From Arthrobacter yangruifuii (lineage in GTDB: Bacteria > Actinomycetota > Actinomycetes > Actinomycetales > Micrococcaceae): DNA of 64,000 nucleotides. Positions 17,606-27,795 of this stretch are shown here, piece after piece. Position 1 is the first letter of the stretch. The number at the start of each line of letters is the position of its first letter. The stretch lies in the NCBI RefSeq assembly GCF_009192775.1, contig NZ_VTFX01000004.1:496001-560000 (forward strand), in the 5' to 3' direction. The notes below the pieces were generated by a model. The model had not been told where the DNA came from, searched no databases, and saw only the letters and a program-made list of their open reading frames with translations. The translations under genes and the position numbers were made by a program.

Positions 17606-19717
17606 CTAGGCGTCAATCCGGTCCCGGTCCAGCATGGCGGCACCGGCAATGATGAAGTCCTTCCGCGGGGCCACGTCGCTGCCCATCAGCAGCTCGAACG
17701 CCCGCTCGGCCGCAGCTGCTTCGGAAATGCGCACCCGCCGCAGCGTACGGTGCCGGGGGTCCATGGTGGTCTCGGCCAGCTGGCCCGCGTCCATCTCGCC
17801 CAGGCCCTTGTAACGCTGGATCGGTTCCTTGTAGCGCTTGCCTTCCTTCTCCAGCCGGGACAGCACCTGGTGCAGTTCCTTTTCACTGTAGGTGTAGACC
17901 ATCTCGTTGCTCTTGGAACCGGCGTTGATGACTTCCACGCGGTGCAGCGGAGGAACGGCCGCGTAGACCCGCCCGTCCTCCACCAGCGGGCGCATATAGC
18001 GGAAGAACAGCGTCAGCAGCAGTGTCCGGATGTGCGCGCCGTCGACGTCGGCGTCGGTCATGAAAATGACCTTCCCGTAACGGGCCGCGTCAAGCTGGAA
18101 GCTGCGGCCGGACCCGGCACCCACCACCTGGATCAGTGCCGCACACTCGGCATTGGAGAGCATGTCCGCCACGGATGCCTTCTGCACATTGAGGATCTTC
18201 CCCCGGATCGGCAGCAGCGCCTGGTAGTCCGAGGACCGGGCGAGCTTGGCTGTGCCCAGGGCGCTGTCACCTTCCACGATGAACAGTTCCGAGCGTTCCT
18301 GGTCATCGATGCGGCAGTCCGCCAGCTTGGCCGGCATGGTCGAGGTTTCGAGCGCGTTTTTCCGGCGCTGGGTTTCCTTGTGCACGCGGGCGGAGATCCG
18401 GGACTTCATCTCCGCCACCACCTTTTCCAGCAGCTGCGATGACTGGGCCTTGTCGGCACGCGCGGTGGAGTTCAGCCGGGCCGTGATTTCCTTCTCCACG
18501 ACCTTGCTCACAATGGCCCGCACCGCAGAGGTTCCGAGGATTTCCTTCGTCTGGCCTTCAAACTGCGGTTCGGCCAGCCGGACGGTGAGCACGGCGGTGA
18601 GGCCGGCGAAGACATCATCCTTTTCAATCTTGTCGTTGCCGGCCTTGAGCTTGCGGGCATTGGCTTCAATAACCTTGCGGAAGGTTTTCAGCAGGCCCTG
18701 CTCAAAGCCGGTCTGGTGGGTTCCGCCCTTCGGCGTCGCGATGATGTTCACGAATGAACGGATGGTCGTTTCGTAGCCGATCCCCCAGCGCAGGGCGATG
18801 TCCACCTCGGCCTCGCGCTCGATTTCGGTGATCCGGCTGTGTCCGCTGTCATCGAGCACAGGGACGGATTCCTTGAACTTCCCCGAGCCGTGCAGGCGCC
18901 AGACATCGGTGACGGCGGCGTCCGCGGCCAGATAGTCGACAAACTCCGCGATCCCGCCGTCGTGGTGGAAGACCTCTTCCACGGGGCCGTTTTCTCCGGG
19001 CGTTCCCGGCAGCCGCCGTTCATCGCGGAGGGTGATCCGCAGCCCGGGCACCAGGAACGAGGTTTGCCGGGCCCGGGCCTGCAGCTCCGTGTAGGAGAAC
19101 TTGGCATCCGGCGTGAAGATCTGCCGGTCCGCCCAGTAGCGGATCCGCGTGCCCGTGACGCCGCGCTTGGCCTTGCCGACCACTTCCAGGCGTGAGCCGT
19201 CCAGGTACGGAGAGAATTTGGCCTCAGGTCCGGGTTTCCTGCCGGTGTCCTCAAAGCGGCCGGGCTCTCCGCGGCGGAAGGCCATCTGGTACGTCTTGCC
19301 GGCACGGTCCACCTGCACGTCGAGACGGGAAGACAGGGCGTTGACCACGCTCGCACCCACACCGTGCAGTCCGCCGGAGGCCGCATAGGATCCGCCGCCG
19401 AACTTGCCGCCGGCGTGAAGCTTGGTGAACACCACTTCGACGCCGGAGAGCCCGGTTTTGGGCTCGATGTCCACGGGGATGCCGCGTCCGTCGTCGTGGA
19501 TCTCCACGGAACCGTCCGGGTGGAGGATGACCTTGATACTCTGCCCAAAGCCTGCAAGGGCTTCGTCGACCGAGTTGTCGATGATTTCCCACAGGCAGTG
19601 CATCAGGCCGCGCGAGTCGGTGGACCCGATATACATGCCGGGACGCTTGCGGACGGCTTCCAGTCCTTCCAGAACGGACAGGTGCCGGGCGTTGTAATCA
19701 GAACTTGGGGGCGCCAC
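17606..19717 (-). CDS. parE: DNA topoisomerase IV subunit B
   Basis: A 703-residue GyrB/ParE-family ATPase subunit. The GHKL ATP site is marked by EIIDNSVDEALAG near residue 45, DDGRGIPVD near 75, and the GGLHGVGASVVNALS lid near 115. The transducer domain follows, and the TOPRIM domain has the EGDSA motif in the C-terminal half and the metal-binding DADVDGAH. The C-terminus has the YKGLGEM motif. With ParC (2489-4987) it decatenates chromosomes. The length and the pairing with a second type II A subunit support ParE rather than GyrB, which is normally near dnaA. It is convergent with the M56 gene. Confidence 0.92.
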   Translation of the reverse strand: MAPPSSDYNARHLSVLEGLEAVRKRPGMYIGSTDSRGLMHCLWEIIDNSVDEALAGFGQSIKVILHPDGSVEIHDDGRGIPVDIEPKTGLSGVEVVFTKLHAGGKFGGGSYAASGGLHGVGASVVNALSSRLDVQVDRAGKTYQMAFRRGEPGRFEDTGRKPGPEAKFSPYLDGSRLEVVGKAKRGVTGTRIRYWADRQIFTPDAKFSYTELQARARQTSFLVPGLRITLRDERRLPGTPGENGPVEEVFHHDGGIAEFVDYLAADAAVTDVWRLHGSGKFKESVPVLDDSGHSRITEIEREAEVDIALRWGIGYETTIRSFVNIIATPKGGTHQTGFEQGLLKTFRKVIEANARKLKAGNDKIEKDDVFAGLTAVLTVRLAEPQFEGQTKEILGTSAVRAIVSKVVEKEITARLNSTARADKAQSSQLLEKVVAEMKSRISARVHKETQRRKNALETSTMPAKLADCRIDDQERSELFIVEGDSALGTAKLARSSDYQALLPIRGKILNVQKASVADMLSNAECAALIQVVGAGSGRSFQLDAARYGKVIFMTDADVDGAHIRTLLLTLFFRYMRPLVEDGRVYAAVPPLHRVEVINAGSKSNEMVYTYSEKELHQVLSRLEKEGKRYKEPIQRYKGLGEMDAGQLAETTMDPRHRTLRRVRISEAAAAERAFELLMGSDVAPRKDFIIAGAAMLDRDRIDA

Positions 19718-19955
19718 GTGCGTTGAAACTCCTTGGTGCCGGCTGCAGTGCCGGTAAAGATATCCGGGAACAATCGGGGACTCCTACAAGGTTAATCCCC
19801 ACCGGTGACACTTCCGTCCAACGACTCAGCCGCGTGAGACTGCCCACACGGGGATGCTGAAAGGCTACGCGCAGAGCGAAAGGCGGTCCGTCCTGCAAGG
19901 GAGTGGGGGTCAAAGATGGTTATATGAAGTATCAACACCCTTGAGGAGGCAACTC

Positions 19956-20177
19956 ATGACAGCAGCAGTAGCAACCCGTGAGCTGAATAGCTTGGACCGC
20001 TGCGATCGTTGCGGCGCACAGGCATACGTACGTGCCGTACTGGAATCCTCCGGTGGGGAACTGCTTTTCTGCGGGCACCACGCCCGGGCGGTGGAGGCTA
20101 ACCTTCGTCCGCTCACTTCGGAATGGCAGGACGAGACGTCACGCCTGAACGAGAAGGCACCGGTCTCCGCAGAGTAG
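19956..20177 (+). CDS. Small zinc-ribbon-like protein (DUF7455)
   Basis: A 73-residue protein with a possible zinc site made of Cys16, Cys19, Cys39 and His41/His42 (DRCDRCG, then FCGHH). Such proteins are common next to the primary sigma gene in actinobacteria; their function is unknown. The ATG at 19956 follows GAGGAGG with good spacing. The frame is open further upstream to 19854, but that part has no family resemblance. A strong terminator follows at 20250-20285. The gene is convergent with sigA. Confidence 0.83.
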   Translation: MTAAVATRELNSLDRCDRCGAQAYVRAVLESSGGELLFCGHHARAVEANLRPLTSEWQDETSRLNEKAPVSAE

Positions 20178-20249
20178 ACCCGCAGTGGCCCCAACGGCCG
20201 GCGAAGCCACGGAGTAACGTCCGCGACGACGCGGCGCACCAATCTTGAA

Positions 20250-20285
20250 GAAGTCCCCTTCCGAGCCGGAAGGGGACTTCTTTTT
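20250..20285 (+). terminator. Rho-independent terminator after the DUF7455 gene
   Basis: A perfect 14-base-pair stem (GAAGTCCCCTTCCG and its complement) with a 3-base loop, followed by TTTTT. It closes the DUF7455 transcript. Confidence 0.92.
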
Positions 20286-20343
20286 GTCCTGTTCCCCGGG
20301 CAGATCCCGCACCCGGGGCACGGCCGGCTTTGGCACGGAACGA

Positions 20344-20377
20344 CTGCACCCCGCCCGCAGAAGCGGACGGGGTGCAG
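20344..20377 (-). terminator. Hairpin after sigA, probable terminator
   Basis: CTGCACCCCG pairs with CGGGGTGCAG, then one mismatch, then CCGC pairs with GCGG around an AGAA loop. It lies 35 bases beyond the sigA stop. There is no clear T-run, so the terminator role is likely but not certain. Confidence 0.6.
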
Positions 20378-20411
20378 TGTGCAGTTGTCCCGGCTGGCGG
20401 GCAGCTGCCTC

Positions 20412-21719
<1,308 letters not shown>

Positions 21720-21988
21720 AGAAAACCTTTCATACGGCGGGTTGTGGCACCGCCATTGGGGGCAACACCACTATGACCCTGTCAAGTCCGTGCTTATTTC
21801 CAAGTGTGACGGCTAGGCATGTCCTGATAGAACACGCAGCGCCGGTGTTTTGTTCCGCCTGTCACTGGGACTGGCAGTTCAAAGGACACTTGATACACGA
21901 ACCCGACCGGGTCTCGGTTCCCATTGTCGCACGTTTTCCGTTCCGGCACAGCATGCCCCGCACCGCCGCTGCGTGTCCCCCTTCCCCC

Positions 21989-23332
21989 TTAGCCGTCCGG
22001 AATGCCGGGCCACGAGCCGGTCCGCGAGCGGGTCCAGTCAGGAAGAATGCCCGTGCCAAGCAGTTCCCGCAGCAGCAGGGCCAGGCGGTATCCGGCACGG
22101 GCCTCCAGAGCGTGTTCCAGGTAAATCTGGGCCCGGGACCCCCGCCCCCGGGCCCACTCCATCCAGGCAAGAAGCGATAACAGGGCAGCCTTGGAATCTC
22201 CGCCGGCAACGGGTACCAGATCGGTGAACACCGCGTGTGCCCGGTCCAGCAGTGTCCAGTCCGGAGCATTGATCCCCTGGCCCACGAGGATGCTGCGGAA
22301 CTCCGCGGCCGCCCGCTGCGGACGCCGGGCCCGCGGCACCGGGAACGCAACGGGTTCCCTCAGGCCGGCAGGGGCAGCGCCGGGAAGCAGCGGAGGATGA
22401 AGCTGCCGGCGGACCAGTCCGTTCGCTTCGGCACCATGGAACGCTGCCTCTTCCCCCACCGCCGCCAGCACCAGCAAGGTGTCCCGGACCTGCCGGTCGG
22501 CAAGGCTGGCAAGGAGGAACCCGGCGCATTCCGCGTTACGGTGCGGCGGCTCCTCCCGGTTTCCGGCCTCGGACCCGGAAATGTCTTCCGCATACGGTGC
22601 AGCCCCGGCGCCGGGGGCGTGGTCGGCGCCCTGCCCGGCACTGCGGGGCAGTGCGCCGGCGAAGCATTCGGTCCACAACCTCAGGGTGAGCCGGAACTGG
22701 TCCCGTTCACACCAGCGCCCGGCAAGCTGCCCGGCGAAGCGTTCCTGCTCCCGGGCCACTGTGCTGCCGTTCGGCCACTGTCCGGGGAAGGACTCCGCCA
22801 CCGCGCGCTCGAGGGTGGCGGCAAAGGCACTCCCCCGGTACACCAGTTCCGTGTTGAGCATGCTGTCCGCTATCCGTGACCGGGGCGTTCCGGGCCAGGG
22901 ACAGCAGCCCGGGCGGAGGCAGAAGTAGTCCCGCCAGGTATGCTCGCCTACCAGCCATCCGTCCTGCAGGGGGATGCCGGCCTTGTCCAGTTCCTTCTCC
23001 AGGCGCCGGACCAGCGGCCTGTACGGCGGATTTGCGGGGTCCTGCCAGGGGGCGTCCGTATACATCGCCAGCAGGACGCCGTCGGCCTCCGTGTCCGCGG
23101 CCAGGAAACGGCAGGCGGTGGCCGCATACGCTGCGTTCCCCGCTCTGGCGGCCTGACCGGGCGGCAGGTCCAGCCGCAGCGTTGCCCCCAGCCTGCCCCC
23201 GCAGAGGCCCATCAGCACCAGGGACTCCCGCGGCTCAAAGCCCAACGTATGGGGGATCAGGCTGAGGATGTCTGCCGGAGCGCTGACGCGGTAGGGATTT
23301 CGCGGGGTGCCGTCGGCCGGTTCTGTACTCAT
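21989..23332 (-). CDS. DUF4192-domain protein
   Basis: A 447-residue protein of the actinobacterial DUF4192 family, recognised from the start APADILSLIPHTLGFEPRE and the following VLMG segment. Its function is unknown. The middle has no obvious catalytic motif and there is no signal peptide or membrane helix, so it is probably cytoplasmic. DUF4192 genes are often found beside sigA in this group, as here, but the link to transcription is only positional. The start is an ATG at 23332. Confidence 0.85.
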   Translation of the reverse strand: MSTEPADGTPRNPYRVSAPADILSLIPHTLGFEPRESLVLMGLCGGRLGATLRLDLPPGQAARAGNAAYAATACRFLAADTEADGVLLAMYTDAPWQDPANPPYRPLVRRLEKELDKAGIPLQDGWLVGEHTWRDYFCLRPGCCPWPGTPRSRIADSMLNTELVYRGSAFAATLERAVAESFPGQWPNGSTVAREQERFAGQLAGRWCERDQFRLTLRLWTECFAGALPRSAGQGADHAPGAGAAPYAEDISGSEAGNREEPPHRNAECAGFLLASLADRQVRDTLLVLAAVGEEAAFHGAEANGLVRRQLHPPLLPGAAPAGLREPVAFPVPRARRPQRAAAEFRSILVGQGINAPDWTLLDRAHAVFTDLVPVAGGDSKAALLSLLAWMEWARGRGSRAQIYLEHALEARAGYRLALLLRELLGTGILPDWTRSRTGSWPGIPDG

Positions 23333-23476
23333 GGCCCAAGCGTGCCCGGCTGCCTGCCCGCAGCGCAGAGTCTTCCCGGCGCCTGTGCATCCGCCGCCGA
23401 AGGAGCCCCCGTGTCCGGGGCGGTGGAGGACAAGTGGCCGTCCACGGCGGTACGGACACGCCGGCAGCCACCGGGC

Positions 23477-24232
23477 TCACTTCCAGCGGAAGACCCTCGC
23501 CGCCACCAGGGCGCAGATGACGGCCCAGCCGAGCATGACCGCGAAGGGAGCCGCCGTGACGGCGCCTCCATACCAGGCTGCCGTGAGTGCCTGGGTCATG
23601 GCACCCAGCGGAGTGAAGGCCGCCACCTGCCGAACCCCTTCGGGCATCAACGGGCCCGGTGTCCAAAGCCCGGCAGTGAACATGCACACCATGAAAACCA
23701 GGAACCCGATGCCATAGGCATTCTGGGCAGTGCCGGCGACGGCGGCGATGAGCGATCCCACGGCCATCATGGCTGCGGCTCCGCAGACCAGGACGAGGAC
23801 AACCAATCCGGCCCTACCGGGCATCCGGCTGGCAAAAGCGATTCGCGCCAGCAGGACGGTGACCGCCACCGCGACGGTGAGAGATGCGGCGCTGACGATC
23901 CATTGGGCAAAGAGGATGCGGTGCGCCCCCACGGGTGTTACACCCAGGCGGCGCAGGACCCCGCTTTCCCGGTAGCCGCCGATGGCCGACGGATAGTTGG
24001 TGACTGCCACACTGGACAGTGCCACCGCAATGGACAGCGGCACGAGAGGGTCGATGGGCCGCAGGACAGAGTAGACGGGATCTGTGCCTCCCAGCGGGGT
24101 CCTGGTACCGGGGATCACGAAACCCTGAAGCAGCAGGATTGCCGAGGGCAGCACCAGTGCCATAAAGACGCTGAGCGGGTTGCGCACGTACAGTGCCGCC
24201 TCAGTTCGGGTCAGGGCTCCCAGTGCCCGCAT
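23477..24232 (-). CDS. ABC-2 type exporter permease
   Basis: A 251-residue membrane protein with about six helices and an ABC-2 architecture: one N-terminal helix, a first extracellular loop (about 40-60), then five helices. It forms a two-gene exporter with the ATPase gene 11 bases upstream. ABC-2 systems of this type export drugs, lipids or antibiotics; no substrate can be read from the sequence. The start is an ATG at 24232. Confidence 0.88.
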   Translation of the reverse strand: MRALGALTRTEAALYVRNPLSVFMALVLPSAILLLQGFVIPGTRTPLGGTDPVYSVLRPIDPLVPLSIAVALSSVAVTNYPSAIGGYRESGVLRRLGVTPVGAHRILFAQWIVSAASLTVAVAVTVLLARIAFASRMPGRAGLVVLVLVCGAAAMMAVGSLIAAVAGTAQNAYGIGFLVFMVCMFTAGLWTPGPLMPEGVRQVAAFTPLGAMTQALTAAWYGGAVTAAPFAVMLGWAVICALVAARVFRWK

Positions 24233-24243
24233 TGCTCATCACC

Positions 24244-25011
24244 TCACTCGGCTGCCGCCTGCTCCAGGAAGGCCAGGTACGCCTCTTCCAGCCCCCCGGG
24301 TCCTGAAGCCCCCGTACCGGCGGCGGCCAGCAGGTCCGCGGGGCTGCCGACGAAGCGGGTCCGGCCGGCGTCGATGATGGCCAGGCGGTCGCACAGGCGT
24401 TCGACGTCGTCCAGGTAGTGGGTGACGAGCACCACCGTGATGCCGTCCTCCTTTACCTGCTGTATCAGCTGCCTTACGTCACGCCTGCCCTGTGGATCGA
24501 GTCCCGTGGTCAGCTCGTCGAACACAACGACGTCGGGTCCGCCCACGAGGGCGAGAGCAATCGAGAGGCGCTGCTTCTGCCCGCCGGAGAGCTTGCCGAA
24601 AGGGCGTTTGCGGTGTCGGTCCAGCCCGACCGTCCGCAGCAGTTCCGATACGTCTGCGGGCTCGGGGTAAAAGGCGGCAAACAGGCGCAGGGCCTCCTCC
24701 ACGCGCAGCGCCGGGGGCAGTGCTGCGGCCTGAAGCTGATAGCCCACGCGTCCGCGCACCGTTGCCCTGTCTTCGGCGGGATCGACTCCGAGAACGGTGA
24801 CCCGGCCGGCATCGGGCCGCACCGTGCCGGCCACGCACTCCACCGTAGTTGTCTTGCCGGCCCCGTTGGGTCCGAGGATGCCGAAGGTTTCACCCGCTTC
24901 AATGGAAAAGGTGACGTCCTCGAGGGCCGTGACCTTCCGAAAGGATTTAGCGAGTCCGTTCACGCTTACCACTGTGCCGGCGGGCACCTGCGCCCTGGTC
25001 ATGCCGTTCAT
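24244..25011 (-). CDS. ABC-2 type exporter ATP-binding protein
   Basis: A 255-residue ABC ATPase with Walker A GPNGAGKTT at residues 47-55, signature LSGGQKQR, Walker B ending FDELTTGLD, and a conserved switch His in VTHY. The Leu replacing the usual Pro in the DEPT motif (DELT) is common in this subgroup. It drives the permease encoded 11 bases downstream. The ATG at 25011 has no obvious ribosome-binding site; the in-frame ATG at 25002 is an alternative. Confidence 0.92.
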   Translation of the reverse strand: MNGMTRAQVPAGTVVSVNGLAKSFRKVTALEDVTFSIEAGETFGILGPNGAGKTTTVECVAGTVRPDAGRVTVLGVDPAEDRATVRGRVGYQLQAAALPPALRVEEALRLFAAFYPEPADVSELLRTVGLDRHRKRPFGKLSGGQKQRLSIALALVGGPDVVVFDELTTGLDPQGRRDVRQLIQQVKEDGITVVLVTHYLDDVERLCDRLAIIDAGRTRFVGSPADLLAAAGTGASGPGGLEEAYLAFLEQAAAE

Positions 25012-25101
25012 TCTGGCGGCCGTGCCGCCGGAGGGTCAAGGGTGCCCGGGCGGAGGCGGCGCCGTCCCGGAGAAGGAGGACCAGCGGCGGGCGGAAGCCG
25101 G

Positions 25102-26439
25102 CTAGGAGGCTCCCGGTCCCCGGCGTTCCTCACGGCGGCGCTGCCGTTCGCGGGCCAGGGCGGCACGCAGCGGCGGCAGCGGCGACCCTTCGTCGGCGAG
25201 CCGGGCGCGGATCAGGCCGCGGGTGCGCAGGATCCCCAGCACACCGACGGCCATCACGGCGAACTGCACGGCCAGGGCAATCCGGAACGAGCCCAGGGCG
25301 TACAGGTCTCCGCCGGAAAAACCGCTGCTGTTCAGCGCATCCAGCACCACGCCGATCAGGTACATGCTGACCAGGGACGCAATGAAGCCGCCGATGTTGA
25401 CGATTCCGGTGGCGGTGCCCAGCCGGTGGCTGGGATTGAAGGTCCGGGCAAAGTCGAAGCCGATCATGGACCCGGGACCTCCGACGGCCAGCAGCGTCAC
25501 CAGGAGCACCAGCAGCCACAGCGGGGCCGGTCCGGGGTACAGCAACACGGCGGCCCATCCTGCGGCCATGGCTGCAGCGATCAACAGCACCATGGTTGAC
25601 CGGCGCAGCGGGTGCCGGCCGACCCACGAACCCATCCAGGGACCGCAGATAATACCCACCACCACGAAGTAGGTCATCAGCCCCGAGGCGACGGCCGGTG
25701 ACACGCCCTCGGCGCTGACAAGATAGGGGAACCCCCACATCATCACGAACACCGTGCCCGGGAACTGGACCGTGTAGTGGGTCCACATCCCCAGGCGGGT
25801 CCCCGGCTGGGCGAAGGCATCCGCCAGCGAGGTGCCGGTCTGCCTCAGCGGAAGCGGCACCGGTGCCTCGCTGCCCTCGGGCCGGTTCCGCACGCAGGCC
25901 AGAGCCAGGACAAACGCCAGGAGGGACAGGGACGCGGCAGACAGAAACGCCGGGCTCCAGCCGAACCGGTGCAGCACGAAGGCAAACGGAACCGCGCTGA
26001 CAATCTGGCCCAGCTGGCCCACAATGCCGGTGTACTGGGTGAGGACCGGGATCTTCCGCCCGGAGAACCATGCCGGAAGCAGCCGAAGAACGGAGATGAA
26101 GGTCAGGGCGTCTCCGGCTCCCACTAGCGAGCGTCCCAGGATGCCGGCGCCGACGGATTCGGCGGTGGCGAGTTGGAACTGGCCCGCGAACATCAGCGCC
26201 GCACCCGCGGCGATCAGCAGCCGGGGACCGAACCGGTCCACCAGCACGCCCACCGGTATCTGCAGCCCGGCGTACACCAGCAGCTGGACCACCGTGAAGA
26301 TGGACAACACTGAGGCGGTGGCGGAAAAACGTTCCGTCGCTTCGATTCCTGCCACGCCGAACGAGGTGCGCTGCGTGACGGCCACCATGTAGGCGAAGAC
26401 GCCCACCGCCCAGACGATCCTGGCCCGCGGCCCGTTCAT
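25102..26439 (-). CDS. Major facilitator superfamily transporter
   Basis: A 445-residue protein with twelve predicted membrane helices and an Arg-rich cytoplasmic tail. The loop between helices 2 and 3 has the MFS motif with DRFGPR near residue 70. The substrate is unknown. It starts 39 bases after the PAC2 gene on the same strand, and the ABC pair follows 90 bases later, but nothing connects their functions. The start is an ATG at 26439. Confidence 0.88.
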   Translation of the reverse strand: MNGPRARIVWAVGVFAYMVAVTQRTSFGVAGIEATERFSATASVLSIFTVVQLLVYAGLQIPVGVLVDRFGPRLLIAAGAALMFAGQFQLATAESVGAGILGRSLVGAGDALTFISVLRLLPAWFSGRKIPVLTQYTGIVGQLGQIVSAVPFAFVLHRFGWSPAFLSAASLSLLAFVLALACVRNRPEGSEAPVPLPLRQTGTSLADAFAQPGTRLGMWTHYTVQFPGTVFVMMWGFPYLVSAEGVSPAVASGLMTYFVVVGIICGPWMGSWVGRHPLRRSTMVLLIAAAMAAGWAAVLLYPGPAPLWLLVLLVTLLAVGGPGSMIGFDFARTFNPSHRLGTATGIVNIGGFIASLVSMYLIGVVLDALNSSGFSGGDLYALGSFRIALAVQFAVMAVGVLGILRTRGLIRARLADEGSPLPPLRAALARERQRRREERRGPGAS

Positions 26440-26478
26440 CGGTTGACCTGCCCCGTGCAGAGGCAGGCGAACCCGCTG

Positions 26479-27543
26479 TCAGGCTGCCCCGGGGCGTCCG
26501 TTCCCGTGCTCGCTGCCGTGGCCTTCTGCCGTGCCCTCGCTGGCATGTGGTGCAATCTCCTGATCCGCGTCTTCGCTCGGTTCGCTACTGCTGTCGGCAC
26601 CGTGGGTTTCCGGCCACAGCGCCTCGGATTCCTCTTCGGCCTGCGGGCTCGCCAGGTAGGCCTCCACCGCCGCTCCGATTTCCTCGGCATCCGCCAGCTC
26701 GTCATTACCCTTGACCAGCAGGGAGCGCCGGACGGTGCTTTCGGTGTACTGGTCATAGCGCTTCTCGAGCGTGGCCACCACACCCTTGACCTCGGCCGAG
26801 GCCTCGACCTGCTCGGTGATCTGCCGGTCCACGTCGCGGCCTGCCTCGCGGAGCCTGTCTGTCGGCAGCACCAGCGACGCGGCGGCACCGAGATACTCGA
26901 GCCCGGCGACGGCGGCCGGCGGGAACTCCGCTTCGGCCAGGTAATGCGGTACGTGCACCACGTGTCCAACGACGTCGACGCCTGCCTCCACCAGCCGAAG
27001 CTCCAGCACGTGCCCGACGGCGGCCTGTACCTGGGCGATCGGGGTCCAGGAACTGATGCCCTCGACCAGGTCCGGACGGTTGCCGTGTGTCGTCACGCCG
27101 ATGGGACGGGTGTGCGGGACAGGCATCGGAATGGAGTGGACCCAGCAGACCAGGCTCACGTCGAAGGACTTCACCAGGTGCAGCACCGCCGCAGTGAAGC
27201 GTTCCCACTGCAGATCCGGTTCGAAGCCGGTCAGGAACAGGAACGGCTCACCCAGTCCGTCGTACATCCGGTGCAGCTCGAGCCTCGGCGGCTCGTAATC
27301 GCTGAGGTGGTCCTCGATAAAGGAAATCTGCGGGCGCCGGTTGCGGTAGTCAATCAGCTGGTCCACGTCGAAGGTGGCCACCAGGTCATGGTCCAGGGCG
27401 TCAAAGAGCTCATCCCGGATCTGGCTGACCACGTGGCCGGCCTCCGCGAAGCCGGTGAAACCGGCAATGAGCTTCAAGCCGGAGAGGTCCCCGGAGTCCG
27501 CGACCTCCGGATTCAGATTAAACAGGGTCAGCGGATCAAGCAT
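26479..27543 (-). CDS. PAC2-family protein
   Basis: A 354-residue PAC2-family protein. The core fold (about residues 1-270) includes LIAGFTGFAEAGHVVSQ near the N-terminus; the tail from about 300 is rich in Glu, Ser and His and probably disordered. In eukaryotes and archaea PAC2 proteins are proteasome-assembly chaperones or relatives; actinobacterial members are widely conserved and their role is not settled. The ATG at 27543 follows GGAAGGGG. It is divergent from the aminopeptidase gene pepA, and a link to proteolysis is inference only. Confidence 0.85.
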   Translation of the reverse strand: MLDPLTLFNLNPEVADSGDLSGLKLIAGFTGFAEAGHVVSQIRDELFDALDHDLVATFDVDQLIDYRNRRPQISFIEDHLSDYEPPRLELHRMYDGLGEPFLFLTGFEPDLQWERFTAAVLHLVKSFDVSLVCWVHSIPMPVPHTRPIGVTTHGNRPDLVEGISSWTPIAQVQAAVGHVLELRLVEAGVDVVGHVVHVPHYLAEAEFPPAAVAGLEYLGAAASLVLPTDRLREAGRDVDRQITEQVEASAEVKGVVATLEKRYDQYTESTVRRSLLVKGNDELADAEEIGAAVEAYLASPQAEEESEALWPETHGADSSSEPSEDADQEIAPHASEGTAEGHGSEHGNGRPGAA

Positions 27544-27795
27544 GTCTTACCCCTTCCGGGAACTCATGTGCTCTCGGCACAGAACGCTGTCCGCCGGTGT
27601 TCCCGGCTGCCGCAGACCGCTGCTGTGCCCTTCTCCAAGGGTAAACGCCCGGACAGGTGCGTTTCATTCCGGGTCCGGACCGCAGGGCCCGCGGCGGGCC
27701 CCGAACCGGGAGCAACGTTGCCGCGTGCGGGTGTTCAGAGACTACGATCGGTGGAATAAGTGCAAGGAAACACAGAAACGTAAGGAAGCAGCTTC